DNA of 64,000 nucleotides from an uncultured Polaribacter sp. (GTDB lineage: Bacteria; Bacteroidota; Bacteroidia; Flavobacteriales; Flavobacteriaceae): contig CAJWTV010000003.1 in the NCBI GenBank assembly GCA_913047375.1, positions 19,336 to 83,335 of the forward strand, in the 5' to 3' direction. The first letter of the stretch is position 1, and each line of letters opens with the position of its first letter. This document shows positions 38,871-48,583 of the stretch, in pieces. Below the pieces are notes generated by a model. The model was not told where the DNA came from. It searched no databases and was given only the letters and a program-made list of their open reading frames with translations. Position numbers and translations under genes: made by a program.

Positions 38871-38995
38871 GCATTTATTTATTTATATGTGTAAGCCAAA
38901 TTAGGTAATTTCTCCTAATTTTCCAAATGTATAATATGAGTGTAAAATTTCATTTTATTTTTGCCTAGTAAATTAATTTTTCTAAACAAAAAAAA

Positions 38996-39013
38996 CAAAC
39001 TTTAACAAGTTTG
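38996..39013 (-). terminator. Terminator downstream of purL
   Basis: Minus strand CAAACTT-gtta-AAGTTTG followed by a T run. Confidence 0.75.
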
Positions 39014-39041
39014 CTTTTTAATTATTGATTAATAAATAATT

Positions 39042-42000
39042 TTATTTCTTGTTGTTAATCCACTTTCTTGCATTAATAAATGCTTCTAGCCATGGTGAAA
39101 CTTCATCTTTTCTGTCAGCTGGATAATCAGCCCAATTCCATTGAAAAGTTGATCTTTCTATATGTGGCATTGTTACTAAGTGTCGTCCTGACTTGTCACA
39201 TAGCATAGCAGTATTATAATCAGATCCATTTGGATTATTTGGGTAGCCTTTATATCCATATTTAGCAACAATATTATAATTTTTTTCAGATTCCGGTAAG
39301 TTAAATTTACCCTCTCCATGAGAAATCCAAACACCTAACTCAGAGCCAGATAAAGAGGATAACATTATTGAGTTATTTTTTTGAATTTTCACAGAAGTAA
39401 ATGATGATTCGTGCTTTTTAGAGTCGTTATGTAATAATTTACCGTGTATTTTATGTTCTGGATTAATTAAGTCTAATTCCATCCACAATTGTGCTCCATT
39501 ACATATACCAACTGAAAGAGTGTCTTCCCTGGCAAAGAAATTATTTAATGCAGTATTTGCTTTTTCATTATATTTAAATGCCCCAGCCCAACCTTTTGCA
39601 GAACCTAAAACATCTGAATTTGAAAACCCACCAACAGCACCAATAAATTGAATATCTTTTAAATTTTCTCGTCCAGAAATCAAATCAGTCATATGAACAT
39701 CTTTAACGTCAAATCCAGCTAGATACATAGCGTTAGCCATTTCTCGTTCTGAATTAGACCCCTTTTCTCTAAGAATAGCTGCCTTAGGTTTTGGAGATGT
39801 TGTATTTATTTTTGGTAAGACCCCCTTAAAACCTTTAGGGAATTTATATCTTAAAGGTTGTTTTTTGTAATTATCAAATCTATTTTTAGCAAGATTATTT
39901 GCTGTTTGTTTACTATCTAATAAGTAAGATGTTTTGTACCAAATATCTCTCATTTGAGAAACATCAAAAGAGAACTTATCTTCGTTGTTAATAATTTTTA
40001 CTATTCCAGAATTATTAGCTTCACCAATTTTAAAAAATTCAATACTATTTTTCTTTAGTATGTCCTCTATATCTTGCTTTGCTTGAAATACAATTCCAGA
40101 ATTTTCTGAAAATAATACTTTAATACTGTCTTCTTCATTTAGGCTAGAGATATTGAAATCTGCTCCTAGATTTATATCAGCAAAACACATTTCTAACAAT
40201 GTTGTAATTAATCCACCAGAGGCAACATCGTGTCCAGCAATAATTTTATCATTTTTAATTAAATTTTGAATCGTATTAAAAACATTTTTTACAAATGGAG
40301 CACTTTTTACATCCGGAGCTTCACTACCAATTGTATTTAATGACTGATTAAAAGAACTACCTCCTAATTTAAACTCATCTTGAGATATATTTATATAATA
40401 TATGTATCCCTTATCTAACTTAACTAAAGGTTCTACAACTTTAGAAATTTCATTACAATTTCCCGCTGCTGATATTATTACAGTTCCTGGAGAAATTACT
40501 TCTCCATCAGGATATTTTTGTTTCATAGAAAGGGAATCCTTACCCGTTGGAACATTAATTCCAAGTTCTATAGAGAAATCTGATATTGCTTTTACTGCTT
40601 TATATAGACGAGCGTCTTCTCCTTCATTTTTACAAGGCCACATCCAGTTTGCAGATAATGAAACTGATGCTAAATTATCCTTTAAAGGTGCCCAAATAAT
40701 ATTTGTAAGGGACTCTGTAATAGAATTTCTACTTCCTGCTTCTGGATAAATTAAACCTGAGATAGGGGAGTGTCCAATAGAAGTTGCAACGCCTTCTTTC
40801 CCGTTATAATCTAAGGCCATTACACCTACGTTATTTAAAGGAATTTGAAGCGGTCCAACACATTGTTGTTTAGCTACTTTACCACCTACGGATCTATCTA
40901 CTTTATTCGTTAACCAATCTTTACAAGCTACTGCTTCTAATTGTAAAACTTGTTCTAAATAGATTTGTAAATTTTTTATTTTGTAACGAGAGTTTTTATA
41001 TTTTCTAATGATTGTTTTATCATTAAGTATGGTCTTAGGAGATGATCCAAACATATCTTCTAATTCAAAATCCATAGGTTTGTCACCTTTTGTTTTAGAT
41101 TCGAAGGTAAATTTATGATTTTCTGTAACTTCACCAACCATATAAATCGGAGAACGCTCACGCTCTGCTATTTTTTGTAATGTCTTCAAGTTTTTTTCAG
41201 CGATAACTAATCCCATTCTCTCTTGAGATTCGTTTCCTATGATTTCTTTTGCAGATAATGTTGGGTCTCCTACAGGTAATTTATCTAAATCTATATTACC
41301 ACCAGTATCTTCTACTAGTTCTGACAAACAGTTTAAATGTCCTCCAGCTCCATGATCATGAATGGAGACAATAAAGTTTTTTTTACTTTCGATCATTCCC
41401 CGAATGGCATTAGCAGCTCTTTTTTGCATTTCTGGATTTGATCGCTGTACAGCATTTAATTCTATTCCTGAAGCAAATTCGCCTGTATCTGCTGATGATA
41501 CAGCAGCACCACCCATTCCAATTCTATAATTATCGCCACCAAGGATTACGATTTTATCTCCTTGTTTTGGAGTATCTTTTAATGCTTGTTCTTCTTTTCC
41601 ATAACCAATACCACCAGCCTGCATGATGACTTTATCGTATCCTAATTTTCTTGGTTTTGAACTACTAGATGAAGAGTTTTCTTCATGCTCAAAAGTTAGT
41701 ACTGAACCGGTAATTAGAGGTTGCCCAAATTTATTTCCAAAATCAGATGCTCCATTAGATGCCTTAATTAATATATCCATTGGAGTTTGATATAACCAAT
41801 CTCTCGCTTCAAATTTATTTTCCCAATATCTATTTTCTTCTAGACGGGAATATGAAGTCATATAAACAGCAGTTCCTGCTAATGGTAGAGAGCCTTTACC
41901 GCCTGCAAGTCGATCTCTAATTTCTCCGCCAGAACCAGTAGCTGCTCCATTAAAAGGCTCAACTGTTGTGGGGAAATTATGTGTTTCAGCTTTTATCGAA

Positions 42001-42725
42001 ATAACAGAATTAAAATCTTCGGTTTGATAAAAATCAGGTTTATGGGCTGTTTTAGGTGCAAATTGAACTGCCTTTGGACCTTTTATAAATGCAACATTAT
42101 CTTTGTAAGCAGAAATGATGTCATTTGGAAACTGTTTAGACGTTTCTTTAATCATTTTAAAAAGGGAAGAGGGCTGCTCTTCTCCATCAATAATAAAAGT
42201 TCCATTAAAAATTTTATGGCGACAATGTTCCGAGTTTACTTGACTAAATCCAAATACTTCTGAATCTGTTAATTTTCTTCCTATTTTTACTGCAATATTT
42301 TCTAAATATATAACTTCATCATCATTTAATGATAGTCCTTCTTGTTTATTGTAAGCAGCAATATCTTCAATATTTATTATAGCTTCTGGTTGAATATCAA
42401 TTTTAAAAGAATCTTGATTTAATCCATCAAACTTCTCTGAAATCATTGGGTCAAAATCAGAAAAATCATTACTTACATTAATAAATTCTTCGATTCTAAT
42501 AATATCTTTAACCCCCATGTTCTGAGTAATTTCAACTGCATTTGTACTCCATGGTGTAATCATTGCAACTCTAGGTCCAATAAAAAAAGCGTCGATTGAT
42601 GACACTTCTATTTTTGGTTGATTTGCAAACAGCCAAATTAATTTTTCAATAGTTTCTGTATTTAATTCTTTTGTTGTTTGAACAGCAAATATTTTACTGT
42701 CTGCGTTTCCAAAAAAGTGAATCAT
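39042..42725 (-). CDS. purL: Phosphoribosylformylglycinamidine synthase (large single-chain form)
   Basis: SIKAETHNFPTTVEPFNGAATGSGGEIRD; C-terminal GATase AAILREKGSNSEREMANAMYLAGF...GICNGAQ. Confidence 0.97.
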   Translation of the reverse strand: MIHFFGNADSKIFAVQTTKELNTETIEKLIWLFANQPKIEVSSIDAFFIGPRVAMITPWSTNAVEITQNMGVKDIIRIEEFINVSNDFSDFDPMISEKFDGLNQDSFKIDIQPEAIINIEDIAAYNKQEGLSLNDDEVIYLENIAVKIGRKLTDSEVFGFSQVNSEHCRHKIFNGTFIIDGEEQPSSLFKMIKETSKQFPNDIISAYKDNVAFIKGPKAVQFAPKTAHKPDFYQTEDFNSVISIKAETHNFPTTVEPFNGAATGSGGEIRDRLAGGKGSLPLAGTAVYMTSYSRLEENRYWENKFEARDWLYQTPMDILIKASNGASDFGNKFGQPLITGSVLTFEHEENSSSSSSKPRKLGYDKVIMQAGGIGYGKEEQALKDTPKQGDKIVILGGDNYRIGMGGAAVSSADTGEFASGIELNAVQRSNPEMQKRAANAIRGMIESKKNFIVSIHDHGAGGHLNCLSELVEDTGGNIDLDKLPVGDPTLSAKEIIGNESQERMGLVIAEKNLKTLQKIAERERSPIYMVGEVTENHKFTFESKTKGDKPMDFELEDMFGSSPKTILNDKTIIRKYKNSRYKIKNLQIYLEQVLQLEAVACKDWLTNKVDRSVGGKVAKQQCVGPLQIPLNNVGVMALDYNGKEGVATSIGHSPISGLIYPEAGSRNSITESLTNIIWAPLKDNLASVSLSANWMWPCKNEGEDARLYKAVKAISDFSIELGINVPTGKDSLSMKQKYPDGEVISPGTVIISAAGNCNEISKVVEPLVKLDKGYIYYINISQDEFKLGGSSFNQSLNTIGSEAPDVKSAPFVKNVFNTIQNLIKNDKIIAGHDVASGGLITTLLEMCFADINLGADFNISSLNEEDSIKVLFSENSGIVFQAKQDIEDILKKNSIEFFKIGEANNSGIVKIINNEDKFSFDVSQMRDIWYKTSYLLDSKQTANNLAKNRFDNYKKQPLRYKFPKGFKGVLPKINTTSPKPKAAILREKGSNSEREMANAMYLAGFDVKDVHMTDLISGRENLKDIQFIGAVGGFSNSDVLGSAKGWAGAFKYNEKANTALNNFFAREDTLSVGICNGAQLWMELDLINPEHKIHGKLLHNDSKKHESSFTSVKIQKNNSIMLSSLSGSELGVWISHGEGKFNLPESEKNYNIVAKYGYKGYPNNPNGSDYNTAMLCDKSGRHLVTMPHIERSTFQWNWADYPADRKDEVSPWLEAFINARKWINNKK

Positions 42726-42832
42726 TTTATAATTTTTGTTATGTTGTTGTAAATAACAAATTTACTTTTTTTAGTTAAAAATAAACCATTATATTATATT
42801 GAATAGTTAGAGTTATTCACTTAGTTATCCAC

Positions 42833-42889
42833 TATAAATAAACTTAAAAAAGACAAATATATTATTTGTCTTTTTTAAGTTTATTTATA
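42833..42889 (-). terminator. Very long perfect hairpin, probable terminator
   Basis: 26-bp perfect arms TATAAATAAACTTAAAAAAGACAAAT with loop ATATT, just downstream of the secreted endonuclease. Confidence 0.75.
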
Positions 42890-42901
42890 AGAAGTTAATT
42901 A

Positions 42902-45037
42902 TTATCTTTTTATGAATTTCTTTGTAATGAATTTCTTCTCTGAAGCTATTTTTATTAAATATACACCCTTAGGAAGGTAAGAAACATCGATACTATTTCT
43001 ATTCACAGTAACGACCTTTTTTTTAATTAGTTTACCTAAAATACTATAAACTGATATTTGTAAGTCTTCAGTTGTATTAAAATATAATGCATTTCCACTA
43101 TTTGGATTTGGGAACATTTTGAAATTAACCAAACTATTATATTCATTACTCATAGTGTAACTATGAGTTCCAATACCATCAAAAGTATTTGCATCAAATA
43201 CGTCCCACTCGTTTATATCATATGTTGTATTAGGAGATATAATATCAGATTTTCTTCTAAGTGTCATATTTTGCGCAAAGTTTCCACTATTTCCAAAAGT
43301 ACCAACTATATCAATTAGGACACCATCTTTAAAAAGTCCGATAGGATCATTACCATTAAAATTCATAGGAGAGGTATCAGGGTGAATTAAGTCAGCATTA
43401 TCTATTAATTCTTGAGCGCTTGAGCCGCCGTTGACAATAACAAATACGTCTCCAGTTGTAATATTTTGAACAGAACCGCTATCCAAAGCCAGTTCAGTTA
43501 TCCAATCTCCTGCTCCGTTAGATTGTTTTTTAATTGAATATCCTGTTAGATTGATTGCCGAGCTTGTTAAGTTAACGATTTCTATGGCTTTATTAACTCC
43601 CCCTTGAGGCTCTACATATTCAGATATAAATAATTCGTTAACTCCATTAGATTGACCGTCAGTAGTCGTTATAGCTACCTCATCACTTTGTTCAGATTCA
43701 TTATCTGCAGCATCTTTTGCAGAAATACTTATTTGATAAGTTGTAGATATTGTTAAACCGGATAATGTATAAGATAAATCTGGTGTATTTCCTTCCAAAG
43801 AACCATTAACAAATACATTATAATCAGTCACGGCAGTATCATCAGTCCCTGCATCCCAATTTATTTTGAATGCTGTCCCGGAAATATTACTCGCTGTTAT
43901 ATTGGTTGGTGCACTCGGTGCAGTTGAGTCAATTGTCGTAGAACTATTTAAAACAGCACTTTTTTCGGATTTATTATTAGCGAAGTCTCTAGCTTCAATT
44001 TCTACAGCATATGAAGTATCAGGAGCTAATCCTGTTAATTGAAAACTAATATTTGAAGTTTGAGATGTTAAAACATCATCTATATAAATATTATATCCAG
44101 TAACACCGATATCATCTGTGGAGGCAGTCCAATTTAAATCTATAGTGGTAGTAGTTTGATTACTAGCTTCAACACCAGTTGGTTGAGTAGGAGCAACATT
44201 ATCGTCACTTGATATTCCCCATAAGTCTTCTGCATTTTCTGTACCCCCCCATATCATAGTTGCTAAATAAGGGTTGTCTATAAATGGATTTCTATTTCCT
44301 TGTGCTGACCCATTACTTAAGTCTTCGTGATAAGTATTTCTATTTTTTTCAATATTTGAAACAGGGTCTTCAACGTTCCATTTTAAAAATAGATCGATCA
44401 TATCATCTTGAGTTAAACTATTATCACCAATACCTATGTTAGTTGGTAAACAACGATCTTCATATCGAACATACATATACATCATCATTCTGGCAACATC
44501 TCCTTTCCATTCGTCACCTGGATACCAACCCCCTTGAGATATTCCCGAATTTCCAGAACCTTCAGCGAAACGTTTATTTCCTCTCGAACTATTTGTTGGT
44601 TTATCAACAGGCCTTAAATTATGAGCATCTTGTCCAGGTATAGTAGATGTTGTTATTGGTGGATTACCAAGTGACTGAGCGTAAACATGTTCTCTATTCC
44701 AAACAAAACTTCCATTACTTCCATTATCTTGGAGTGTGTTATCTCTAGTTCTATCATTCGTGCTATCATTATCAGAGCCGTCTTCCCATCCATAAATTAA
44801 AACTACCTCATCTGGATTATCAGGATTAGCATCTGTAATTTTAGACGCAATCCAAACATCTGGAGTGTATTGTAAAAAATTAGTATGCGTAGATGTTATT
44901 CTTGTAGTTAGCGCATTTTTTAGGGGAGTTCCTGTTAGTGTTGTGAAATCTAAACCATCATAATATGGAGATTCTTGAGAAACTGAAACTGAATAAGAAG
45001 TAACTATAAATAAAATTAGGAGTAATTTTTTAATCAT
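42902..45037 (-). CDS. Secreted endonuclease I family nuclease with FN3 repeats, lamin-tail-like domain and T9SS type A sorting tail
   Basis: WNREHVYAQSLGN and NLRPVDKPTNSSRGNKRF; two FN3 units; ELFISEYVEPQGGVNKAIEIVNLT; C-terminal MFPNPNSG...PKGVYLIKI. Confidence 0.92.
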   Translation of the reverse strand: MIKKLLLILFIVTSYSVSVSQESPYYDGLDFTTLTGTPLKNALTTRITSTHTNFLQYTPDVWIASKITDANPDNPDEVVLIYGWEDGSDNDSTNDRTRDNTLQDNGSNGSFVWNREHVYAQSLGNPPITTSTIPGQDAHNLRPVDKPTNSSRGNKRFAEGSGNSGISQGGWYPGDEWKGDVARMMMYMYVRYEDRCLPTNIGIGDNSLTQDDMIDLFLKWNVEDPVSNIEKNRNTYHEDLSNGSAQGNRNPFIDNPYLATMIWGGTENAEDLWGISSDDNVAPTQPTGVEASNQTTTTIDLNWTASTDDIGVTGYNIYIDDVLTSQTSNISFQLTGLAPDTSYAVEIEARDFANNKSEKSAVLNSSTTIDSTAPSAPTNITASNISGTAFKINWDAGTDDTAVTDYNVFVNGSLEGNTPDLSYTLSGLTISTTYQISISAKDAADNESEQSDEVAITTTDGQSNGVNELFISEYVEPQGGVNKAIEIVNLTSSAINLTGYSIKKQSNGAGDWITELALDSGSVQNITTGDVFVIVNGGSSAQELIDNADLIHPDTSPMNFNGNDPIGLFKDGVLIDIVGTFGNSGNFAQNMTLRRKSDIISPNTTYDINEWDVFDANTFDGIGTHSYTMSNEYNSLVNFKMFPNPNSGNALYFNTTEDLQISVYSILGKLIKKKVVTVNRNSIDVSYLPKGVYLIKIASEKKFITKKFIKR

Positions 45038-45073
45038 TTTTAAAACTTTAAATATTTATGTAAATGTAACGTT

Positions 45074-46285
45074 TTATTTTTTTTCTAAAAGTGCCATATA
45101 GAATCCGTCGAAACCGGAAACATGTGCCAATACTTTTTTATCTGATACAAATGTAAAATCTTTTCCAGCCTCAGATTGAAGGAAAATATTGACTTGATTT
45201 TGATTTTCTGAAGGTAAAATAGAACAGGTAGCATAAACCATTTTTCCACCTGGTTTTAACATTCTAGAATAACTTTGTAATATTTCCTGTTGTACTTTTT
45301 TAATATTATCTATAAATTCAGGTTTTAACTTCCATTTAGCATCCGGGTTTCTGCGAATCACTCCTAAACCTGAGCAAGGGGCATCAATTAATATTCTATC
45401 AGCCTTACCAAATAATTTTTTAATTGGTTTTGTAGAATCAATTACACGCATATCAATATTGTGTGCTTTGTTTCTCTTCGCTCTTACTTTTAATTTACGA
45501 AGTTTGCTCTCGTAAATATCCATTGCTATAATTTGCCCTTTATTTTCCATCAAAGCAGATAAATGTAGCGTCTTACCTCCAGCTCCTGCACAAGTGTCAA
45601 TTACCTTCATACCTGGCTTTACATCTAAATATGCAGCAACTAATTGAGAAGAGGCATCTTGTACCTCAAAATAGCCATTATGAAAAGCCTCTGTTTTAAA
45701 AACATTTGCTCTTTCGGGTAAAACTAAAGCATCAGGGTGATGAGGAACTAATTCAGTAACTACTTCTTCAGCTTTTAATTTCTTTTGAAGAATTTCTCTG
45801 GAAATATTCAAAGTATTTGTTCTTAAAATAACACTTGCTTGTTTGTTTAGTGCTTCAATTTCTTTTGTCCAAAGCTCTTCTCCTAATTCAGAAGAACAAA
45901 TCTCATCCATCCAATCAGGTATAGATTCTCTATATTTTCTTGTTCTAGATAACTCTGCAAACCGACCTTTTATTCTCCTCTCTGGAACATCACCAACTTG
46001 ATTCCATTCCGGTAACGCTATACCTCTTAAAATACACCAGACAGAAAATAGTCTCCAAATATTATCTCTATCATAAGGTACCTTGACTTCCGCTATCTCG
46101 GCATAAAGTCTATTCCAACGAACAATGTCATAAATTGTTTCTGCAACAAATTTACGATCTCTTGCTCCCCAACGTTTATCTCGTTTTAATGCTTTTTCTA
46201 CAGCTTTGTCTGCGTATACTCCTTCATTAAATATATCTCTAATGCTGTCTATAACGGCAAAAGTTAAGTTTCTGTGTAATCTCAT
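45074..46285 (-). CDS. RsmB/NOP family class I SAM-dependent RNA methyltransferase
   Basis: DTCAGAGGKTLHLSALM, DAPCSGLGVIRRNPDAKWK, YATCSILPSENQ. Confidence 0.95.
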   Translation of the reverse strand: MRLHRNLTFAVIDSIRDIFNEGVYADKAVEKALKRDKRWGARDRKFVAETIYDIVRWNRLYAEIAEVKVPYDRDNIWRLFSVWCILRGIALPEWNQVGDVPERRIKGRFAELSRTRKYRESIPDWMDEICSSELGEELWTKEIEALNKQASVILRTNTLNISREILQKKLKAEEVVTELVPHHPDALVLPERANVFKTEAFHNGYFEVQDASSQLVAAYLDVKPGMKVIDTCAGAGGKTLHLSALMENKGQIIAMDIYESKLRKLKVRAKRNKAHNIDMRVIDSTKPIKKLFGKADRILIDAPCSGLGVIRRNPDAKWKLKPEFIDNIKKVQQEILQSYSRMLKPGGKMVYATCSILPSENQNQVNIFLQSEAGKDFTFVSDKKVLAHVSGFDGFYMALLEKK

Positions 46286-46307
46286 TTTTTATTTTCTAAC
46301 GGGGTGC

Positions 46308-46315
46308 AAATATAG
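46308..46315 (-). promoter_or_regulatory. Candidate -7 box for the RsmB-like gene
   Basis: Minus TATATTTG, about 23 nt upstream of the ATG; no clear -33 seen. Confidence 0.4.
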
Positions 46316-46428
46316 GTTAAATTAAGGTATATGTTTGTTACTTTTTTCCTTTCCACCGATTAAAAGAAACAAAAATTACCTTTTGTAAAAATTGAATTCT
46401 TTATTTTCGTTGTTGTTAAATTAATAAG

Positions 46429-48525
46429 TTGAATTTAAATAATCCTATTACATATATAAAAGGAATAAGTGTACAAAGGGCAACCCTTATGAATACAGAA
46501 CTAGGTATAAAAACTTGTAATGATTTATTACATTTTTTTCCTTTTAGATATATAGATAAAACGCAGTTTTATTCAATTATAGATTTACAACCAAATTCTT
46601 CTGAAGTTCAAATTATTGGTAAAGTTACCAATGTAAAATTAATTACTCAAAAAAAAGGCAGTAGACTAGTAGCAAAATTTCAAGATGCAAATGGTGTAAT
46701 GGAGTTGGTTTGGTTTAAGGGGCAAAAATGGATAAAGGACTCTTTAAAAGTAAATGAACCTTATGTAGTATATGGAAAGCTTAACTATTATAACGGAAAT
46801 TTCAGTATTCCACATCCAGAAATGGAATTACTCACTGATTATAAGAATAAGTTGCAATCTAAGATGCAACCTGTTTACCCTTCAACCGAAAGATTAATAA
46901 ATACTGGGCTCTCAAATAAATTAATTCGTGGATATATTCAAAATTTACTTCAACAGATTATAGATTCTATTCAAGAAAGTTTGTCTAACGAGATTATTGA
47001 TGACTTTCAACTGATATCAAAAAAAGAGGCTTTATTAAATATTCACTTCCCTAAAGATCAAAAAAAATTAGCTAAAGCAGAATTTCGTTTGAAATTTGAA
47101 GAATTATTTTATATTCAATTACAGTTAGCTAGAAAAAAACTCATTAATAAAACAAAAATTAAAGGGGTAGTTTTTAAAAATGTTGGCGCAGTTTTTAATC
47201 AGTTTTATAGTGATAATTTACCATTTGAATTAACTAATGCTCAAAAAAGAGTGTTAAAAGAGATTAGAAAAGATGTTGCTTCCGGTGCCCATATGAATCG
47301 TTTATTACAAGGAGATGTCGGTTCTGGTAAAACAATTGTTGCACTACTGGCTATGCTATTGGCCATTGATAATGGTTTTCAAGCAACTATAATGGCACCA
47401 ACTGAAATTTTAGCAAACCAGCATTATATAGCTGTTTCAGAGCTTTTAAAAGGCATGAATATAAAAGTTGATATTCTGACTGGATCTGTAAAAACAAAAA
47501 AAAGAAGAGAAATTCATCAGAATTTAGAAGACGGAACGCTACATATTCTAGTGGGTACCCATGCACTTTTAGAAGATAAAGTAAAATTTAATAATTTAGG
47601 AATTGCTGTTATAGACGAGCAACACCGATTTGGTGTAGCCCAGCGTTCTAAATTATGGATTAAAAATGAGTTACCTCCACATATTTTAGTGATGACAGCA
47701 ACTCCAATTCCTAGAACTTTAGCAATGTCAGTTTATGGAGATTTAGATATTTCTGTAATTGATGAATTACCGCCAGGAAGAAAAGAAGTGAAAACTATTC
47801 ATAGATATGATAGTAATCGTTTATCAGTGTTTAAATTTATGCGAGATGAGATTGATAAGGGGAGACAGATTTATATCGTATATCCATTAATTCAAGAGTC
47901 TGCACTAATGGACTATAAAGATTTAATGGACGGATATGAAAGTGTCTCCAGAGAATTTCAAACTCCAAAATATCAAATAAGTATTGTACATGGGCAAATG
48001 AAGCCAAAAGATAAAGAGTTAGAAATGCAGCGCTTTGTAAGAGGGGAAACTCAAATAATGGTTGCCACAACAGTTATTGAAGTAGGAGTAAATGTGCCAA
48101 ATGCGAGTGTAATGATTATTGAAAGTGCGGAACGTTTTGGTCTTTCACAACTACACCAATTAAGGGGTAGAGTTGGGAGAGGAGCAGACCAAAGTTATTG
48201 TATTCTCTTAACTAGTTTCAAATTGTCTGCGGAAGCAAAAACACGTTTAAAGACAATGGTCGAAACATCAGATGGATTTAAAATAGCTGAAGTTGATTTA
48301 AAATTACGTGGACCAGGGAATATTATGGGAACTCAACAAAGTGGTGTTTTAAATTTAAAAATAGCAGATGTTGTAAAGGATGGTTCAACTTTGATAAAAG
48401 CAAGAAATGCAGCTATTGGTTTATTACAAGATGATCCCCGTTTAGAAAAATTAGAAAATTCGGGAATACTGAAAATTTTTAAAGCTATTTATAAATCATC
48501 AGGAATATGGTCTAATATTAGTTAG
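46429..48525 (+). CDS. recG: ATP-dependent DNA helicase RecG
   Basis: PITYIKGISVQRATLM, LLQGDVGSGKTIVALLAML, IDEQHRFGVAQRSKL, LRGRVGRG; likely TTG start. Confidence 0.97.
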   Translation: MNLNNPITYIKGISVQRATLMNTELGIKTCNDLLHFFPFRYIDKTQFYSIIDLQPNSSEVQIIGKVTNVKLITQKKGSRLVAKFQDANGVMELVWFKGQKWIKDSLKVNEPYVVYGKLNYYNGNFSIPHPEMELLTDYKNKLQSKMQPVYPSTERLINTGLSNKLIRGYIQNLLQQIIDSIQESLSNEIIDDFQLISKKEALLNIHFPKDQKKLAKAEFRLKFEELFYIQLQLARKKLINKTKIKGVVFKNVGAVFNQFYSDNLPFELTNAQKRVLKEIRKDVASGAHMNRLLQGDVGSGKTIVALLAMLLAIDNGFQATIMAPTEILANQHYIAVSELLKGMNIKVDILTGSVKTKKRREIHQNLEDGTLHILVGTHALLEDKVKFNNLGIAVIDEQHRFGVAQRSKLWIKNELPPHILVMTATPIPRTLAMSVYGDLDISVIDELPPGRKEVKTIHRYDSNRLSVFKFMRDEIDKGRQIYIVYPLIQESALMDYKDLMDGYESVSREFQTPKYQISIVHGQMKPKDKELEMQRFVRGETQIMVATTVIEVGVNVPNASVMIIESAERFGLSQLHQLRGRVGRGADQSYCILLTSFKLSAEAKTRLKTMVETSDGFKIAEVDLKLRGPGNIMGTQQSGVLNLKIADVVKDGSTLIKARNAAIGLLQDDPRLEKLENSGILKIFKAIYKSSGIWSNIS

Positions 48526-48540
48526 ATTTCTTTAAATAAA

Positions 48541-48566
48541 AAACTCACATATTTCTATGTGAGTTT
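48541..48566. terminator. Bidirectional terminator between recG and the DEAD-box helicase
   Basis: AAACTCACATA-tttc-TATGTGAGTTT perfect 11-bp stem between convergent genes. Confidence 0.85.
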
Positions 48567-48583
48567 GGTTATGATTAGTGTTG

